From Phenylobacterium sp. (lineage in GTDB: Bacteria > Pseudomonadota > Alphaproteobacteria > Caulobacterales > Caulobacteraceae), in assembly GCF_030651185.1 (NCBI RefSeq), contig NZ_JAUSCJ010000041.1:1-64000 (forward strand): 64,000 nucleotides of DNA. The letters are read 5' to 3'. Positions within the stretch are counted from its first letter, which is position 1. Each line of letters starts with the position of its first letter. Made by a program: the position numbers and the translations under genes. Shown in pieces: positions 1 to 8,314 of the stretch. The notes beneath the pieces were generated by a model. That model was not told the origin of the DNA and did not search any database. It saw only the letters and a list, made by a program, of their open reading frames with translations.

Positions 1-1903
1 CGGTGGACGATCCCGTCGTGATCCGCCGCTGGCTGGGCTGCTTCCCTCCCCCGTTCCGCTCCGCTCCACAGGGGAGGAAAGAACGGTCGATCTGGTGCGC
101 GGTCCCGGCGGGGCTGCGCCCATCGTCGACATGCTGCTGGCCGAAGGCCGCGTGCCGTGGGCGGGGCACACCGCCCAGCACGCCATGCCCGAGGTCTATG
201 AGGCCATCAAGAAGGCCCGCACGGCGTTGGTTTTCGTCAACACGCGCTTCCAGGCCGAATTCGCCTTCCAGGAACTCTGGAAGATGAACGACGACGACCT
301 GCCCATCGCCCTGCACCACGGCAGCCTGGCCGCCGAGCAGAGGCGCAAGGTGGAGGCCGCCATGGCGCGGGGTGAACTGCGCGCGGTGGTCTGCACCTCG
401 ACCCTGGATCTCGGCATCGACTGGGGGGACGTGGACCTAGTGATCCAGCTGGCGTCGCCCAAGGGTGCGAGCCGCATGGTGCAGCGGATCGGACGGGCCA
501 ACCACCGGCTGGACGAGCCCAGTCGGGCGCTGTTCGTGCCGGCCAACCGTTTCGAGATGCTGGAGTGCCAGGCCGCCCGCGAAGCCATCGCCGAAAACAA
601 GTTCGATGGCGACGCGGCCCGCACCGGAGCGCTGGACGTCCTGGCCCAGCACGTCATGGGCTGCGCCTGTTCCGAGCCCTTCGACCTGCTGAAGCTCTAC
701 GACGAACTGGTCACCGCCGGCCCCTATCGCGATCTCGCCTGGGAGGACTTCGAGCAGGTCGTGGATTTCGTCTCCACCGGCGGCTACGCGCTGAAGACCT
801 ATGACCGTTTCCGCCGGATCGTGAAGGGGCAGGACGGCCTTTGGCGGGTGCGCGACCAGGCCACCGCCCAGCGCCACCGGATGAATGTGGGCGCCATCCT
901 CTCGCCGGCCGTGCTGGCGGTACGCATCGCCATGGGCAAGCGCCTGACCGGCGGGCGCAAGATCGGCGAGGTTGAGGAAGGCTATGTCGAGATGCTGGAG
1001 CCCGGCGACACCTTCGTCTTCGCGGGCCAGGTCTGGTCCCTGGTGGCGGTGACAGGCCTCGATGTCCTGGTGCGGCCGGCCATGGGCAAGGACCCCAAGA
1101 TGCCCTCCTGGGGCGGCTCGAAGTTCGCGCTGTCGACCTTCCTGGCCAAGCGGGTGCGCGAGCTGATGTTCGACGAGACCCACTGGAAGGTTCTCCCCAA
1201 CGACGTCCGCGAATGGCTGGAGATCCAGAAGGACCGTTCGCTGATCGTGAAGGAGGAGGAGCTGTTGCTGGAGACCTTCCCGCGCGGGAAGCGCAACTTC
1301 ATCGTCTGCTACCCCTTCGAGGGCCGCCTGGCCCATACGACGCTGGCCATGCTGCTGACCCGGCGGCTGGAGCGGATGGGCGCCGCCCCCCTGGGGTTCG
1401 TCTGCAACGACTACGCGGTGGCGGTCTGGGCGCTGAACCCGCTGGACCGACTCGATTTCGACGAACTGTTCGCCGAAGACATGCTGGGGGACGACCTGGA
1501 ATCCTGGTTGTCGGAGAGCTTCATGATGAAGCGCGCCTTCAAGGGCTGTGCGATCATCTCAGGCCTGATCGAGCGGCGATTCCCAGGCGAGCAGCAGAAG
1601 TCCGGACGGCAAGTGACCTTCTCCACCGACCTCATCTACGACGTGCTGCGCCGCCACCAGCCCGACCATCTGCTGCTGCGTTGCGCCCGGGAGGACGCCG
1701 CCACCGGCCTGGTGGACGTGGCGCGGCTGGGTCAGCTACTGGCCCGCATCAAGGGCAAGATCCGCCATGCGGCCCTGGACCACCTGTCGCCCTTCTCGGT
1801 GCCCATCCTGCTGGAGATCGGCAAGGAGAGGACGCCAGGCGCGGCCGGCGAGATGATCCTGGCCGAGGCCGAAAGCGACCTGATCGCCGAGGCCATTTCG
1901 TGA
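1..1903 (+). CDS. Ligase-associated DEXH-box helicase (Lhr-like), 5'-truncated by window, apparent frameshift near left edge
   Basis: This is the C-terminal two thirds of the helicase that accompanies a DNA ligase and PdeM in bacterial DNA-repair clusters. Helicase-C motifs are visible: VFVNTR, the LHHGSL segment, TSTLDLGIDWG and QRIGRANHR, followed by the long winged-helix/DEXH C-terminal region. From position 86 (TVDLVRG) to the stop the reading frame is continuous. Upstream, family-like residues (VDDPVVIRRWLG, positions 3-38) lie in a different frame, and the two are separated by a short palindromic repeat at about 42-81 that recurs elsewhere in the window. The repeat therefore seems to have shifted the frame, which may split or inactivate the gene; an assembly error is possible. 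A GTG at 95 could restart translation but would leave no N-terminal helicase lobe. The stop codon overlaps the GTG of pdeM. Confidence 0.85.
   Translation, partial: GGRSRRDPPLAGLLPSPVPLRSTGEERTVDLVRGPGGAAPIVDMLLAEGRVPWAGHTAQHAMPEVYEAIKKARTALVFVNTRFQAEFAFQELWKMNDDDLPIALHHGSLAAEQRRKVEAAMARGELRAVVCTSTLDLGIDWGDVDLVIQLASPKGASRMVQRIGRANHRLDEPSRALFVPANRFEMLECQAAREAIAENKFDGDAARTGALDVLAQHVMGCACSEPFDLLKLYDELVTAGPYRDLAWEDFEQVVDFVSTGGYALKTYDRFRRIVKGQDGLWRVRDQATAQRHRMNVGAILSPAVLAVRIAMGKRLTGGRKIGEVEEGYVEMLEPGDTFVFAGQVWSLVAVTGLDVLVRPAMGKDPKMPSWGGSKFALSTFLAKRVRELMFDETHWKVLPNDVREWLEIQKDRSLIVKEEELLLETFPRGKRNFIVCYPFEGRLAHTTLAMLLTRRLERMGAAPLGFVCNDYAVAVWALNPLDRLDFDELFAEDMLGDDLESWLSESFMMKRAFKGCAIISGLIERRFPGEQQKSGRQVTFSTDLIYDVLRRHQPDHLLLRCAREDAATGLVDVARLGQLLARIKGKIRHAALDHLSPFSVPILLEIGKERTPGAAGEMILAEAESDLIAEAIS
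42..81. repeat. Short palindromic repeat (type R1) inside the helicase gene
   Basis: A CT-rich left arm (TTCCCTCCCCC) and a right arm (GGGGAGGAAAG) flank CGTTCCGCTCCGCTCCACA. Near-identical copies lie at 29338-29383 and 30063-30108, and a shortened copy at 34433-34461. Those copies are intergenic or at gene ends; this one interrupts coding sequence and coincides with the apparent frame change. Confidence 0.8.
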
Positions 1904-2631
1904 GCGCGCTGGCCCAGCCCCGCCATGTCTACGATTGGGGTCCCAGCCCCTGCGGCGGCCTGCGAACGACACTGAGCGGCGCGGCGGTGACGTTTCGCGC
2001 CAGCGGAGCCCTGTGGATCGAGGCCGAGGCGATGCTGGTGGTGGCCGACCTGCACCTGGAGAAGGGCAGCGCCTATGCCGCGCGTGGCCAGATGCTGCCG
2101 CCCTACGACACCCGGGACACCCTGCGACGCTTGACCGCCGAGATTTCTGCGACGCGTCCGACGGCCGTTGTACTGCTGGGAGACACCTTCCATGACCGCG
2201 CCTCCGAAGACCGGCTGGCGCCCGACGACGCCGAGCAGCTTCGGACCCTGGCGGGCCTGACCCGGCTGATCTGGGTGATCGGCAACCACGACGCCGACGG
2301 CCCCCGCGCCCTGCCCGGCGAGGTGGCCGACGAACTGACCGTCGCTGGCCTGCTGCTGCGCCACGAGCCCCAGGCGGGCCTGCAGCCCGGCGAGGTGGCC
2401 GGTCACCTGCATCCCTGCGCCAAGGTCACCGCCTCGCGCGGCACGGTGCGGCGGCGCTGCTTTGTCACCGATGGCGAGCGGCTGGTGGTCCCGGCCTTCG
2501 GCGCCTATGCCGGCGGCCTGAATATCCGCGATCGGGCGTTCTCTGGACTGTTCGCGCGCGACCCGCTGTGCGGAGCCCTGGGCACAGGTCGCGTCCACGC
2601 CGTGGGCTGGCGCTCCGTCACCGTCGACTAG
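1900..2631 (+). CDS. pdeM: Ligase-associated DNA damage response endonuclease PdeM
   Basis: A calcineurin-like metallophosphoesterase of 243 residues. The metal-binding motifs appear in order: VADLHLEKG (Asp50, His52), LLGDTFHD, IGNHDAD and GHLHP. PdeM proteins are encoded beside the ligase-associated helicase, as here. The chosen GTG start at 1900 overlaps the helicase stop by four bases (GTGA), which implies translational coupling; longer upstream readings in this frame are shadows of the helicase gene. The stop shares a CTAG with the convergent DUF3429 gene. It probably acts in the cytoplasm in DNA end processing; the substrate cannot be read from sequence. Confidence 0.85.
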   Translation: MSALAQPRHVYDWGPSPCGGLRTTLSGAAVTFRASGALWIEAEAMLVVADLHLEKGSAYAARGQMLPPYDTRDTLRRLTAEISATRPTAVVLLGDTFHDRASEDRLAPDDAEQLRTLAGLTRLIWVIGNHDADGPRALPGEVADELTVAGLLLRHEPQAGLQPGEVAGHLHPCAKVTASRGTVRRRCFVTDGERLVVPAFGAYAGGLNIRDRAFSGLFARDPLCGALGTGRVHAVGWRSVTVD

Positions 2632-3080
2632 AGCTTCATGGCCTGTTCCAGGGCCATGGCCAGGGACACCGCCGCCCCGAGGGTCAGGACCGTCATCAGC
2701 CGCGGGTAGCGCGCCGGCACGTCCGGTGCGGAATGGTCGAACAGCCACTGAACGATGAAGGCGCCCATCAGACCGGTGATGATCCAGGCGTTGGGGATGT
2801 CGCCTCGGGCGACGATCAGGCCAAAGCCCGCCATCGGCGAGACGATCGAGCCGGCCAGCCTCTGCCAACGCGGCGCCTCGCGGCTGCTCTCCAGACCCCA
2901 GCGGATGCCGCCCAGAAAGCCCAGCATGATCGCCGACCAGACCAACAGCACGCTGAGGGCGCGGCCTGACCACTGTGGCGGCCCATAGGCGTAGAGGCTG
3001 GCGGAAAGCGGGAAGGCGGCCAGGCCGATCAGGGCGATGGCCCACATCGGCTTGGGGGCGGAGGTCTCGGCGTCCGTCAC
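2628..3080 (-). CDS. DUF3429 family small membrane protein
   Basis: A 150-residue protein with about four hydrophobic segments (for example WAIALIGLAAFPLSASLYAY and the VLTLGAAVSLAMALE tail), matching the general look of DUF3429 inner-membrane proteins of unknown function. The GTG start at 3080 is preferred to the longer frame because it lies five bases after the preceding gene's stop and has a GGAGGAA ribosome site upstream. It is the last gene of the TauE-TIGR02186-DUF3429 operon and ends in a four-base CTAG overlap with pdeM. Confidence 0.7.
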   Translation of the reverse strand: MTDAETSAPKPMWAIALIGLAAFPLSASLYAYGPPQWSGRALSVLLVWSAIMLGFLGGIRWGLESSREAPRWQRLAGSIVSPMAGFGLIVARGDIPNAWIITGLMGAFIVQWLFDHSAPDVPARYPRLMTVLTLGAAVSLAMALEQAMKL

Positions 3081-3085
3081 AGGCG

Positions 3086-3868
3086 TCAGTTCCTCCGGAA
3101 GGCGAGCGAGGCGGCCCAGCCCGCGCCGAGCGCCATGGCCATTGAGACCAAGCCGTATAACCATGGGCTACGATGGGCGAAGAGGTAAAGGGTCCGCTCG
3201 ATCCCGGCCTTCTCAACCGTCAGTGATCGGACCTTTCGCGAGACCGGCTGGCCGTCCTGGAAGAGGATGATCTCGGCCTGGTAGCGGCCGATCGGCGCCT
3301 CAGTCGGCAGGTCGATCTCGGCCTTGAACAGGTCGGTATCGACGAAGGTCACCCCCTTGTCGTCGGCATCGTAGAGGCCTGCGTTCTCCTTCAGCCGCAC
3401 CACGGCGCGCCGCCAGTCCAGATAGTCGGCGCCCAGACGGCTGACCACCACGTCGCGCACGCCGTAGCGAGTCTCGGTGTGCTGTTCGAAGGGCGCGTTG
3501 ATGGCCAGATGGTCGATGCCGGCGCCCAGGCGGCGCAGAGTCCCGAATCCGGCGATCTCCTCCAGCGGACGGGTCGAGGCGGTCATGTAAAAGCCGGGCG
3601 CGCCGCGGAACACCACCGGCCGGCTGTTGACCCAGACGCCCGCCACCTTGGTCTTGCGGGCGATGCGGACCGGCAGCTCGGGGCCGCGGACGATGACCAC
3701 CACGTCGCTGGGCTTGGTGGTGGGGTCGAAGACCGCGCCGTAGAGCACGATACGGGCGCCCCGGAAGCTGGAGGTCACCCGCACCTGGGTGGTGGTCAGC
3801 GCCGCCGAGACCGCCGCGGGCGAGGCTGTGAGTTGGGGCGCCGTGGGGCTGGGGATGTCGAGCGCCAT
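3086..3868 (-). CDS. TIGR02186 family protein (membrane-anchored, beside TauE)
   Basis: A 260-residue protein that resembles the TIGR02186 family, which is encoded beside TauE/SafE exporters in alphaproteobacteria and has no known activity. A long beta-rich soluble part is followed by one C-terminal membrane segment (WLYGLVSMAMALGAGWAASL) and a short basic tail. Unlike the family members I recall, it has no clear N-terminal signal peptide, so the topology of the soluble domain is uncertain. Its ATG overlaps the stop of the upstream exporter gene by one base (TGATG on the coding strand), so the two are probably co-translated. Confidence 0.75.
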   Translation of the reverse strand: MALDIPSPTAPQLTASPAAVSAALTTTQVRVTSSFRGARIVLYGAVFDPTTKPSDVVVIVRGPELPVRIARKTKVAGVWVNSRPVVFRGAPGFYMTASTRPLEEIAGFGTLRRLGAGIDHLAINAPFEQHTETRYGVRDVVVSRLGADYLDWRRAVVRLKENAGLYDADDKGVTFVDTDLFKAEIDLPTEAPIGRYQAEIILFQDGQPVSRKVRSLTVEKAGIERTLYLFAHRSPWLYGLVSMAMALGAGWAASLAFRRN

Positions 3869-4788
3869 CAGCCCATCCCCGTCATCAGCACGAAGGGCTC
3901 ATCGGGGGTGAAGAACAGGCCCAGGCCCATTCGCAGGCCCACCAGCAGGACGATCAGAGCCAGCAGGGCGCGCAGCTCCTCGGCCCGGAAGCGGGAGGAG
4001 GCCTTGGCGCCAAGCTGGGCGCCGAGCACGCCGCCAACCAGCAGCAGGGTGGCAAGCACGATATCGACGGTTTGGTTGCGACCGGCCTGAAGCACGCCGG
4101 TCAGCGATGTGGTGATGATGATCTGGAAGAGGCTGGTGCCCACCACGACGCCCGCCGGCATGCGCAGGATGTAGACCATGGCCGGGACCAGGACGAAGCC
4201 GCCGCCGACCCCCATGACCGCCGAGAGCACACCGACAAAGACCCCCAGTAAAACTGGCGGAATGACGCTGATATAGAGCCGCGAGCGGGGGAACCGCATC
4301 TTCAGCGGCAAGCCATAGAGCCAGGGCGGGCGGCGGTCCTTGCGCGGCTTGGGCGGTTGGCCGCTGCGGCGGCGCAGGATCGACTGCAGGGACTCCACCA
4401 GCATCAGCCCGCCGATGACACCCAGGAAAATCAGGTAGGAAAGCGCCACCACCAGGTCGGCCTGGCCCATCAGCCGCAGCCAGCGGAAGACCTCCACCCC
4501 GACGATCGCGCCCACGACGCCGCCGCCCGCCAGCACCCCGCCCATGCGGAAATCCACGGCGCGTTTGCGGGTGTAGGAAATGACGCTGGAGGTCGAGGAG
4601 GCCGCCACGTGGTTGGCCATGCTGGCCACGGCGACGGCCGGCGGGATGCCCATCAGCACCAGGACGGGTGTCATGAGGAAGCCGCCGCCGATGCCGAACA
4701 GGCCGGAGATGAAGCCGACGAGCGCGCCCAGCGCCACCAGGAGCGGCGCGTTCACCGAGACTTCGGCGATGGGAAGATAGAGGTCCAA
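3868..4788 (-). CDS. TauE/SafE family sulfite/organosulfur exporter
   Basis: A 306-residue polytopic inner-membrane protein with the duplicated TauE/SafE signature: GFISGLFGIGGGFLMTPVL near the N-terminus and SAVMGVGGGFVLVPAMVYIL in the second half, joined by a basic cytoplasmic loop (SILRRRSGQPPKPRKDRR). The family exports sulfite, sulfoacetate or related anions; the actual substrate is not determinable. The start is a TTG (4786-4788) encoding MDLYLPIAEVSVN, which matches the common N-terminus of this subgroup; GAGGCGACC precedes it. It is the first gene of a three-gene operon. Confidence 0.85.
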   Translation of the reverse strand: MDLYLPIAEVSVNAPLLVALGALVGFISGLFGIGGGFLMTPVLVLMGIPPAVAVASMANHVAASSTSSVISYTRKRAVDFRMGGVLAGGGVVGAIVGVEVFRWLRLMGQADLVVALSYLIFLGVIGGLMLVESLQSILRRRSGQPPKPRKDRRPPWLYGLPLKMRFPRSRLYISVIPPVLLGVFVGVLSAVMGVGGGFVLVPAMVYILRMPAGVVVGTSLFQIIITTSLTGVLQAGRNQTVDIVLATLLLVGGVLGAQLGAKASSRFRAEELRALLALIVLLVGLRMGLGLFFTPDEPFVLMTGMG

Positions 4789-4814
4789 GGTCGCCTCTTA
4801 TGGCGCCTGGAGCG

Positions 4815-7800
4815 CTAGCGCGTGAAGACGGAAAGCTTGGAAACCGTCGTCGAATCCAATTGGCCGGTGGCCTGCATGCCCTGGTCGCGCTGATAGGCGG
4901 CGACGGCCAACTTCAGGGCGCCCGAGGCGCTGCCGTCCGTCGGACCCTGGTAGTAGCCGAGGCGCGAGAGCGCTCGCTGGGCGGTGACCACCGTGGGTGA
5001 GGCTGGGCCTGCCGCCACCGCGGTGGCCGGGGCGACCGAAGGATTGGGCGTGGAGGCGCGGAACGCCGCGGCGGCCCGCTCGGCCACCGTGCGGGCGTCG
5101 GGGGAGAGGCCCGACGCCACGCGCTGGGCGCTGGAACGGGCCTCGCCGTCGCCGGTGCGGGCGGCCACCAGATACCACTTGTAGGACTCCGCTGCATTCT
5201 GGCTGACGCCGAGACCCTGCTCGTAGAGAGCCGCGAGATTGTACTGGCTGTCCACTAGGCCGAGGTCGGCGGCGCGGCGGAACCACTGGGCCGCGGTGGT
5301 GGAGTTCTTCGCGCCACCCGCGCCCGAGATGTAAGAGATGCCCAGGTTGTGCATCGCCTTGGGATCGCCGCCCTCGGCGGCGCGCTCGGTCCAGCGGCGG
5401 GCCTCGATCAGGTCCTTCTTCACCCCGCCCGAACCATTCTCATAGAGCTTGGCGAGGTAGAACTGGGCGGGCGCGTGGCCGAGATTTGCGACGGCCTTGA
5501 GCTGGTCGAGGCTGCCGGCCTGTTTGGCCTCCACCGCCGAGGCGGCGGCGGCGAAGCGCTGGGCGAGATCGGCGGCGGGCGGAGCGCCGGGCGCGATGGG
5601 CTGGGGCGAGAGCGCGATGGCCACGCGGGGGCCGTCGCCGAAGGGGGTGGTGTCGGCTTCCGAGGCCATGATTTCCTCGGACCTGCCGCCGTTCATGGCG
5701 GCCAGCGCGTCGGCCACCCGCTTGGGCGGGGCGCCGCCGGGCTTGCCGTCCATCAGCATGAAGCTGGCGGTGGCCAGGCTGAGGCAGGCCGCGCCGCCCA
5801 CCACCATCAGGGCGGTCTGCAGCGACGATCCAGCGCGGCGCTTGGGCCGCGCCCCGAAGCTGGCGAACAGCGAGGTCCCCGGCTCCTTGACGACCTTGGA
5901 GGCCTTTTCCGGCTTGGCCTTCTTCTCCTTGGGCTCCCTGACCTTGCGGCCCTTGCCCTCGTTCTGCACCGAGGCGCGAGCAGCCGCGCGGGCCTGTTCG
6001 ATCACCTCGCGGGTGGAGAGCGGACGGCCAGGCTCGGGCGGCGCGGCGACCGTGTTGGAGCCGATCGGGGCCTCGTAGGCCTCCTCCAGGGGCTCTCCCT
6101 CGTCACGCTCTCCGATGGGCGCAAAGCCGTCGGCGGCCTCGAAATCCTCTGCGTCGAAGGCCGGGCGTTCAGGCTCGCTGGAGAAGGGCTGACCGGGGAA
6201 GCCGTCCGGCGCGTCGGGGCCAGTCTCGGGGGCTGAGAAGGCCTGGCGCGCCAGGGGATCAACGGCGGCGCCCTCGGCGGGGCCGAAGCTCGGGAAGGGG
6301 TCGGGGCCGAAGGGGGACAGCAGTTCCGGCGCGGCGGGCGGCGCGCGGACGATGGGCGCGGCGGCCACCTGTTCCGACAGCCGACGATGGGACTCGCCCA
6401 GGCGCGCGTCAATCTTCTCGCGCGCCTCCTCCAGCATGCGGGCGGTGCGCTCCTCGCTCTGGCGGATGCGCTCCACCAGGTCGTCTGAGGCGCGCTCGCT
6501 GCGCTGATTCATGCGCTCGGTGACCCGGGCGACCTGCTCGCCGACATCATCGATGGCCTGGGCCGAGCGGCGTTCGGCGTTGGCGATACGCTCGGAGAGC
6601 TTTTCGGTGATCCGACCGATCTCGGCGCCCAGACGCTCCAGCGCCTCGGCATGGACACTGTCGGTGCGGCCCAGCTTGCTCTCCATCGCCTGGGCGATGC
6701 GGGCGACTTCGCCGCCCACCTGTTCAATCGCGTCGGCGCTGCGGTGTTCGGTGGACTGGACCCGGCGGTTGAGGTTGTCGGCCACGGTCAGCACCTCCCG
6801 GCCCATCTTTTCGATCGCCTGGGCCGAGCGCTGCTCAGCCAGGCGAACGTGATCACTCATCTCGGCCAGCTTGCGCTCCATGCGGTCGAAGCGGCCTTCG
6901 GCCGAGACCTGGAGCTTCTGGGCGATCTCGCCGCGCGCGGCGTCGACCCGACTGTTGAGATTGGCGGCGAGCTGTTCAAGCCGGCGGTCCAGGGCCGGCG
7001 AGGCGCCGCCCTCCACCGCCCGGAGGCGGCCGTCCACGCTGGAGAAGGCGTCCTTCAGCCCCTCCATGGCTGCGGCGGTGCGCGCCTCGGCGTCGGCCAA
7101 GCGGTCGCCGACCCGGCTGACCACCTCCTCGATGACCGCGGTGGGATCGCCGCCGGCGCCGTGGGTCTGGACCTCGTCAACCCGTTCGCGCAGGGCGGTC
7201 AGGGTCTCGCGGGTACGGGCCTCGCCTTCGTAGAGATGGTTGGCCACCTTGCCGAGCGCCTGCTCCAGCGCGCGCAGAGCCTCGGCGGAGCGTGGGCCGG
7301 CAGCCTCGCCCTCCACCCGGCGGACGCGTTCGGCGAGCCTGGCCTGCTCAGTGCGGGCCTCGTCCACCGCGCCCTCGAAGCGGGCGGCCACGGCGACGTT
7401 CTCGCGCTCGGCGATCTCGATGCGCGACAGCGCGTCGCGCACCGAATGCTCGACGGCGCTGATGGCCAGGCCGGCGCGGCCCTCGGAATGCTCGATGCGG
7501 TCTGTCAGGCGATCCAGCGCCAGAGTGACCCGGCCGATCTCGTCGGCGGGATGCTCGGGCGCCTCGTAGCGGGTGGCCGGCTCGGGCGGCCTCGGCGGCG
7601 CCTGCGGACGCGGAACCTCGGCGCGGGGCGCGTCATGCCGCAGCGGTTCTTCGTGGAAGACTTCCCGGGGGGGGGCGACGAGAAAGGATTCCGGCCGGAT
7701 CGGCGGGACATCGTCTTCGACCGTGCGCTCGGTGAAGTAGGTTTCCGAGGTGACTTCCTCGGGCCCCTCGTCCTCGAGGATCATGCGGTTCAGCCATTCA

Positions 7801-7895
7801 CCCAGAGTCATGCCGGAGCGCCGGGCGAGGTCCTTGGCGACCTCCCGGGCTTTTGGGTCGATCCCTTTGACGCTCCATGGCGTCCCCGAGCTCAT
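4815..7895 (-). CDS. podJ: PodJ-like polar localization factor (coiled coil, one TM, Sel1 repeats, peptidoglycan-binding domain)
   Basis: A 1026-residue polarity protein. The N-terminus (WSVKGIDPKAREVAKDLA) is typical of Caulobacterales PodJ. A long Ala/Glu/Arg-rich coiled coil spans about residues 190-500, then a Pro/Glu-rich linker, one membrane segment near residue 698 (TALMVVGGAACLSLATASF), periplasmic Sel1-type repeats (about 800-900, e.g. AQFYLAKLYENGSGGVKKD) and a C-terminal peptidoglycan-binding domain (about 968-1026). In Caulobacter PodJ organises the new pole and is processed by periplasmic proteolysis. The ATG at 7895 is chosen over the longer frame because homologous sequence begins there and GGAGA lies upstream. 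Three GANTC sites and a CtrA-like box lie in the promoter. Confidence 0.85.
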   Translation of the reverse strand: MSSGTPWSVKGIDPKAREVAKDLARRSGMTLGEWLNRMILEDEGPEEVTSETYFTERTVEDDVPPIRPESFLVAPPREVFHEEPLRHDAPRAEVPRPQAPPRPPEPATRYEAPEHPADEIGRVTLALDRLTDRIEHSEGRAGLAISAVEHSVRDALSRIEIAERENVAVAARFEGAVDEARTEQARLAERVRRVEGEAAGPRSAEALRALEQALGKVANHLYEGEARTRETLTALRERVDEVQTHGAGGDPTAVIEEVVSRVGDRLADAEARTAAAMEGLKDAFSSVDGRLRAVEGGASPALDRRLEQLAANLNSRVDAARGEIAQKLQVSAEGRFDRMERKLAEMSDHVRLAEQRSAQAIEKMGREVLTVADNLNRRVQSTEHRSADAIEQVGGEVARIAQAMESKLGRTDSVHAEALERLGAEIGRITEKLSERIANAERRSAQAIDDVGEQVARVTERMNQRSERASDDLVERIRQSEERTARMLEEAREKIDARLGESHRRLSEQVAAAPIVRAPPAAPELLSPFGPDPFPSFGPAEGAAVDPLARQAFSAPETGPDAPDGFPGQPFSSEPERPAFDAEDFEAADGFAPIGERDEGEPLEEAYEAPIGSNTVAAPPEPGRPLSTREVIEQARAAARASVQNEGKGRKVREPKEKKAKPEKASKVVKEPGTSLFASFGARPKRRAGSSLQTALMVVGGAACLSLATASFMLMDGKPGGAPPKRVADALAAMNGGRSEEIMASEADTTPFGDGPRVAIALSPQPIAPGAPPAADLAQRFAAAASAVEAKQAGSLDQLKAVANLGHAPAQFYLAKLYENGSGGVKKDLIEARRWTERAAEGGDPKAMHNLGISYISGAGGAKNSTTAAQWFRRAADLGLVDSQYNLAALYEQGLGVSQNAAESYKWYLVAARTGDGEARSSAQRVASGLSPDARTVAERAAAAFRASTPNPSVAPATAVAAGPASPTVVTAQRALSRLGYYQGPTDGSASGALKLAVAAYQRDQGMQATGQLDSTTVSKLSVFTR

Positions 7896-7898
7896 ACC

Positions 7899-8065
7899 GA
7901 ATCGTTCTCCGCAGGACTGGCTTTGGACGCTAGCCACCGAACCTTGGGGTGTAAACGCGAGGTTAACGCTAGATGTAGCGTCTGGAGCGATTGGCTGTGG
8001 ATGATCTGAATCGCCCGGGAACCCAGGCGGGGGCGGGGATGGCGCAGGGGAGACAGTCAAGAATC
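7899..8065. promoter_or_regulatory. podJ promoter region with three GANTC sites and a CtrA-like box
   Basis: GAATC occurs at 7899-7903, 8008-8012 and 8061-8065. Reading toward podJ, TTAA-N7-TTTA lies at 7952-7966, one mismatch from the CtrA consensus TTAA-N7-TTAA. GANTC is the CcrM methylation site through which GcrA acts. Function here is inference. Confidence 0.5.
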
Positions 8066-8110
8066 CGATCGCCTTTGCGGGCCGGCCGCGCCTGCGCTAC
8101 GCCGTCGCAC

Positions 8111-8314
8111 ATGACTCTACCCGTGACCCTGAGCCTGATCGCCGTCTTCCTGGCCATCGCCGTCTTCGCCGGCTGGCGCGGCGCCCAGCCCCCCAATCCG
8201 CTGCGAGGGGTGCGCATGGCGCCCCACCGGCTGATCATGGTGACGGCGGCGGCGGCGGTGCTGATCCTGCTGGTTCACCTGGTGAACCTGCTGGGGGTGC
8301 ACACCGGACGCTAG
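8111..8314 (+). CDS. Small two-TM membrane protein (67 aa), conserved-type hypothetical
   Basis: A 67-residue protein with two membrane helices (LSLIAVFLAIAVFAGW and MVTAAAAVLILLVHLVNLLG) joined by a short basic, Pro-rich loop. The ATG at 8111 is chosen because hydrophobic coding sequence begins there and the upstream part of the open frame is Arg-rich and unlike a protein start. It is divergent from podJ and convergent with the MprF-like gene, with which it shares a CTAG stop overlap. No function is recognised. Confidence 0.6.
   Translation: MTLPVTLSLIAVFLAIAVFAGWRGAQPPNPLRGVRMAPHRLIMVTAAAAVLILLVHLVNLLGVHTGR

Noticed and set aside
437-1336. Long minus-strand open frame inside the helicase gene
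   Set aside because: It is an antisense shadow of a strongly recognisable helicase; its product has no family features.
6651-8009. Long plus-strand open frame (over 450 codons) opposite podJ
   Set aside because: High GC coding leaves the complementary frames open; the real gene has coiled coil, Sel1 and N-terminal PodJ features.
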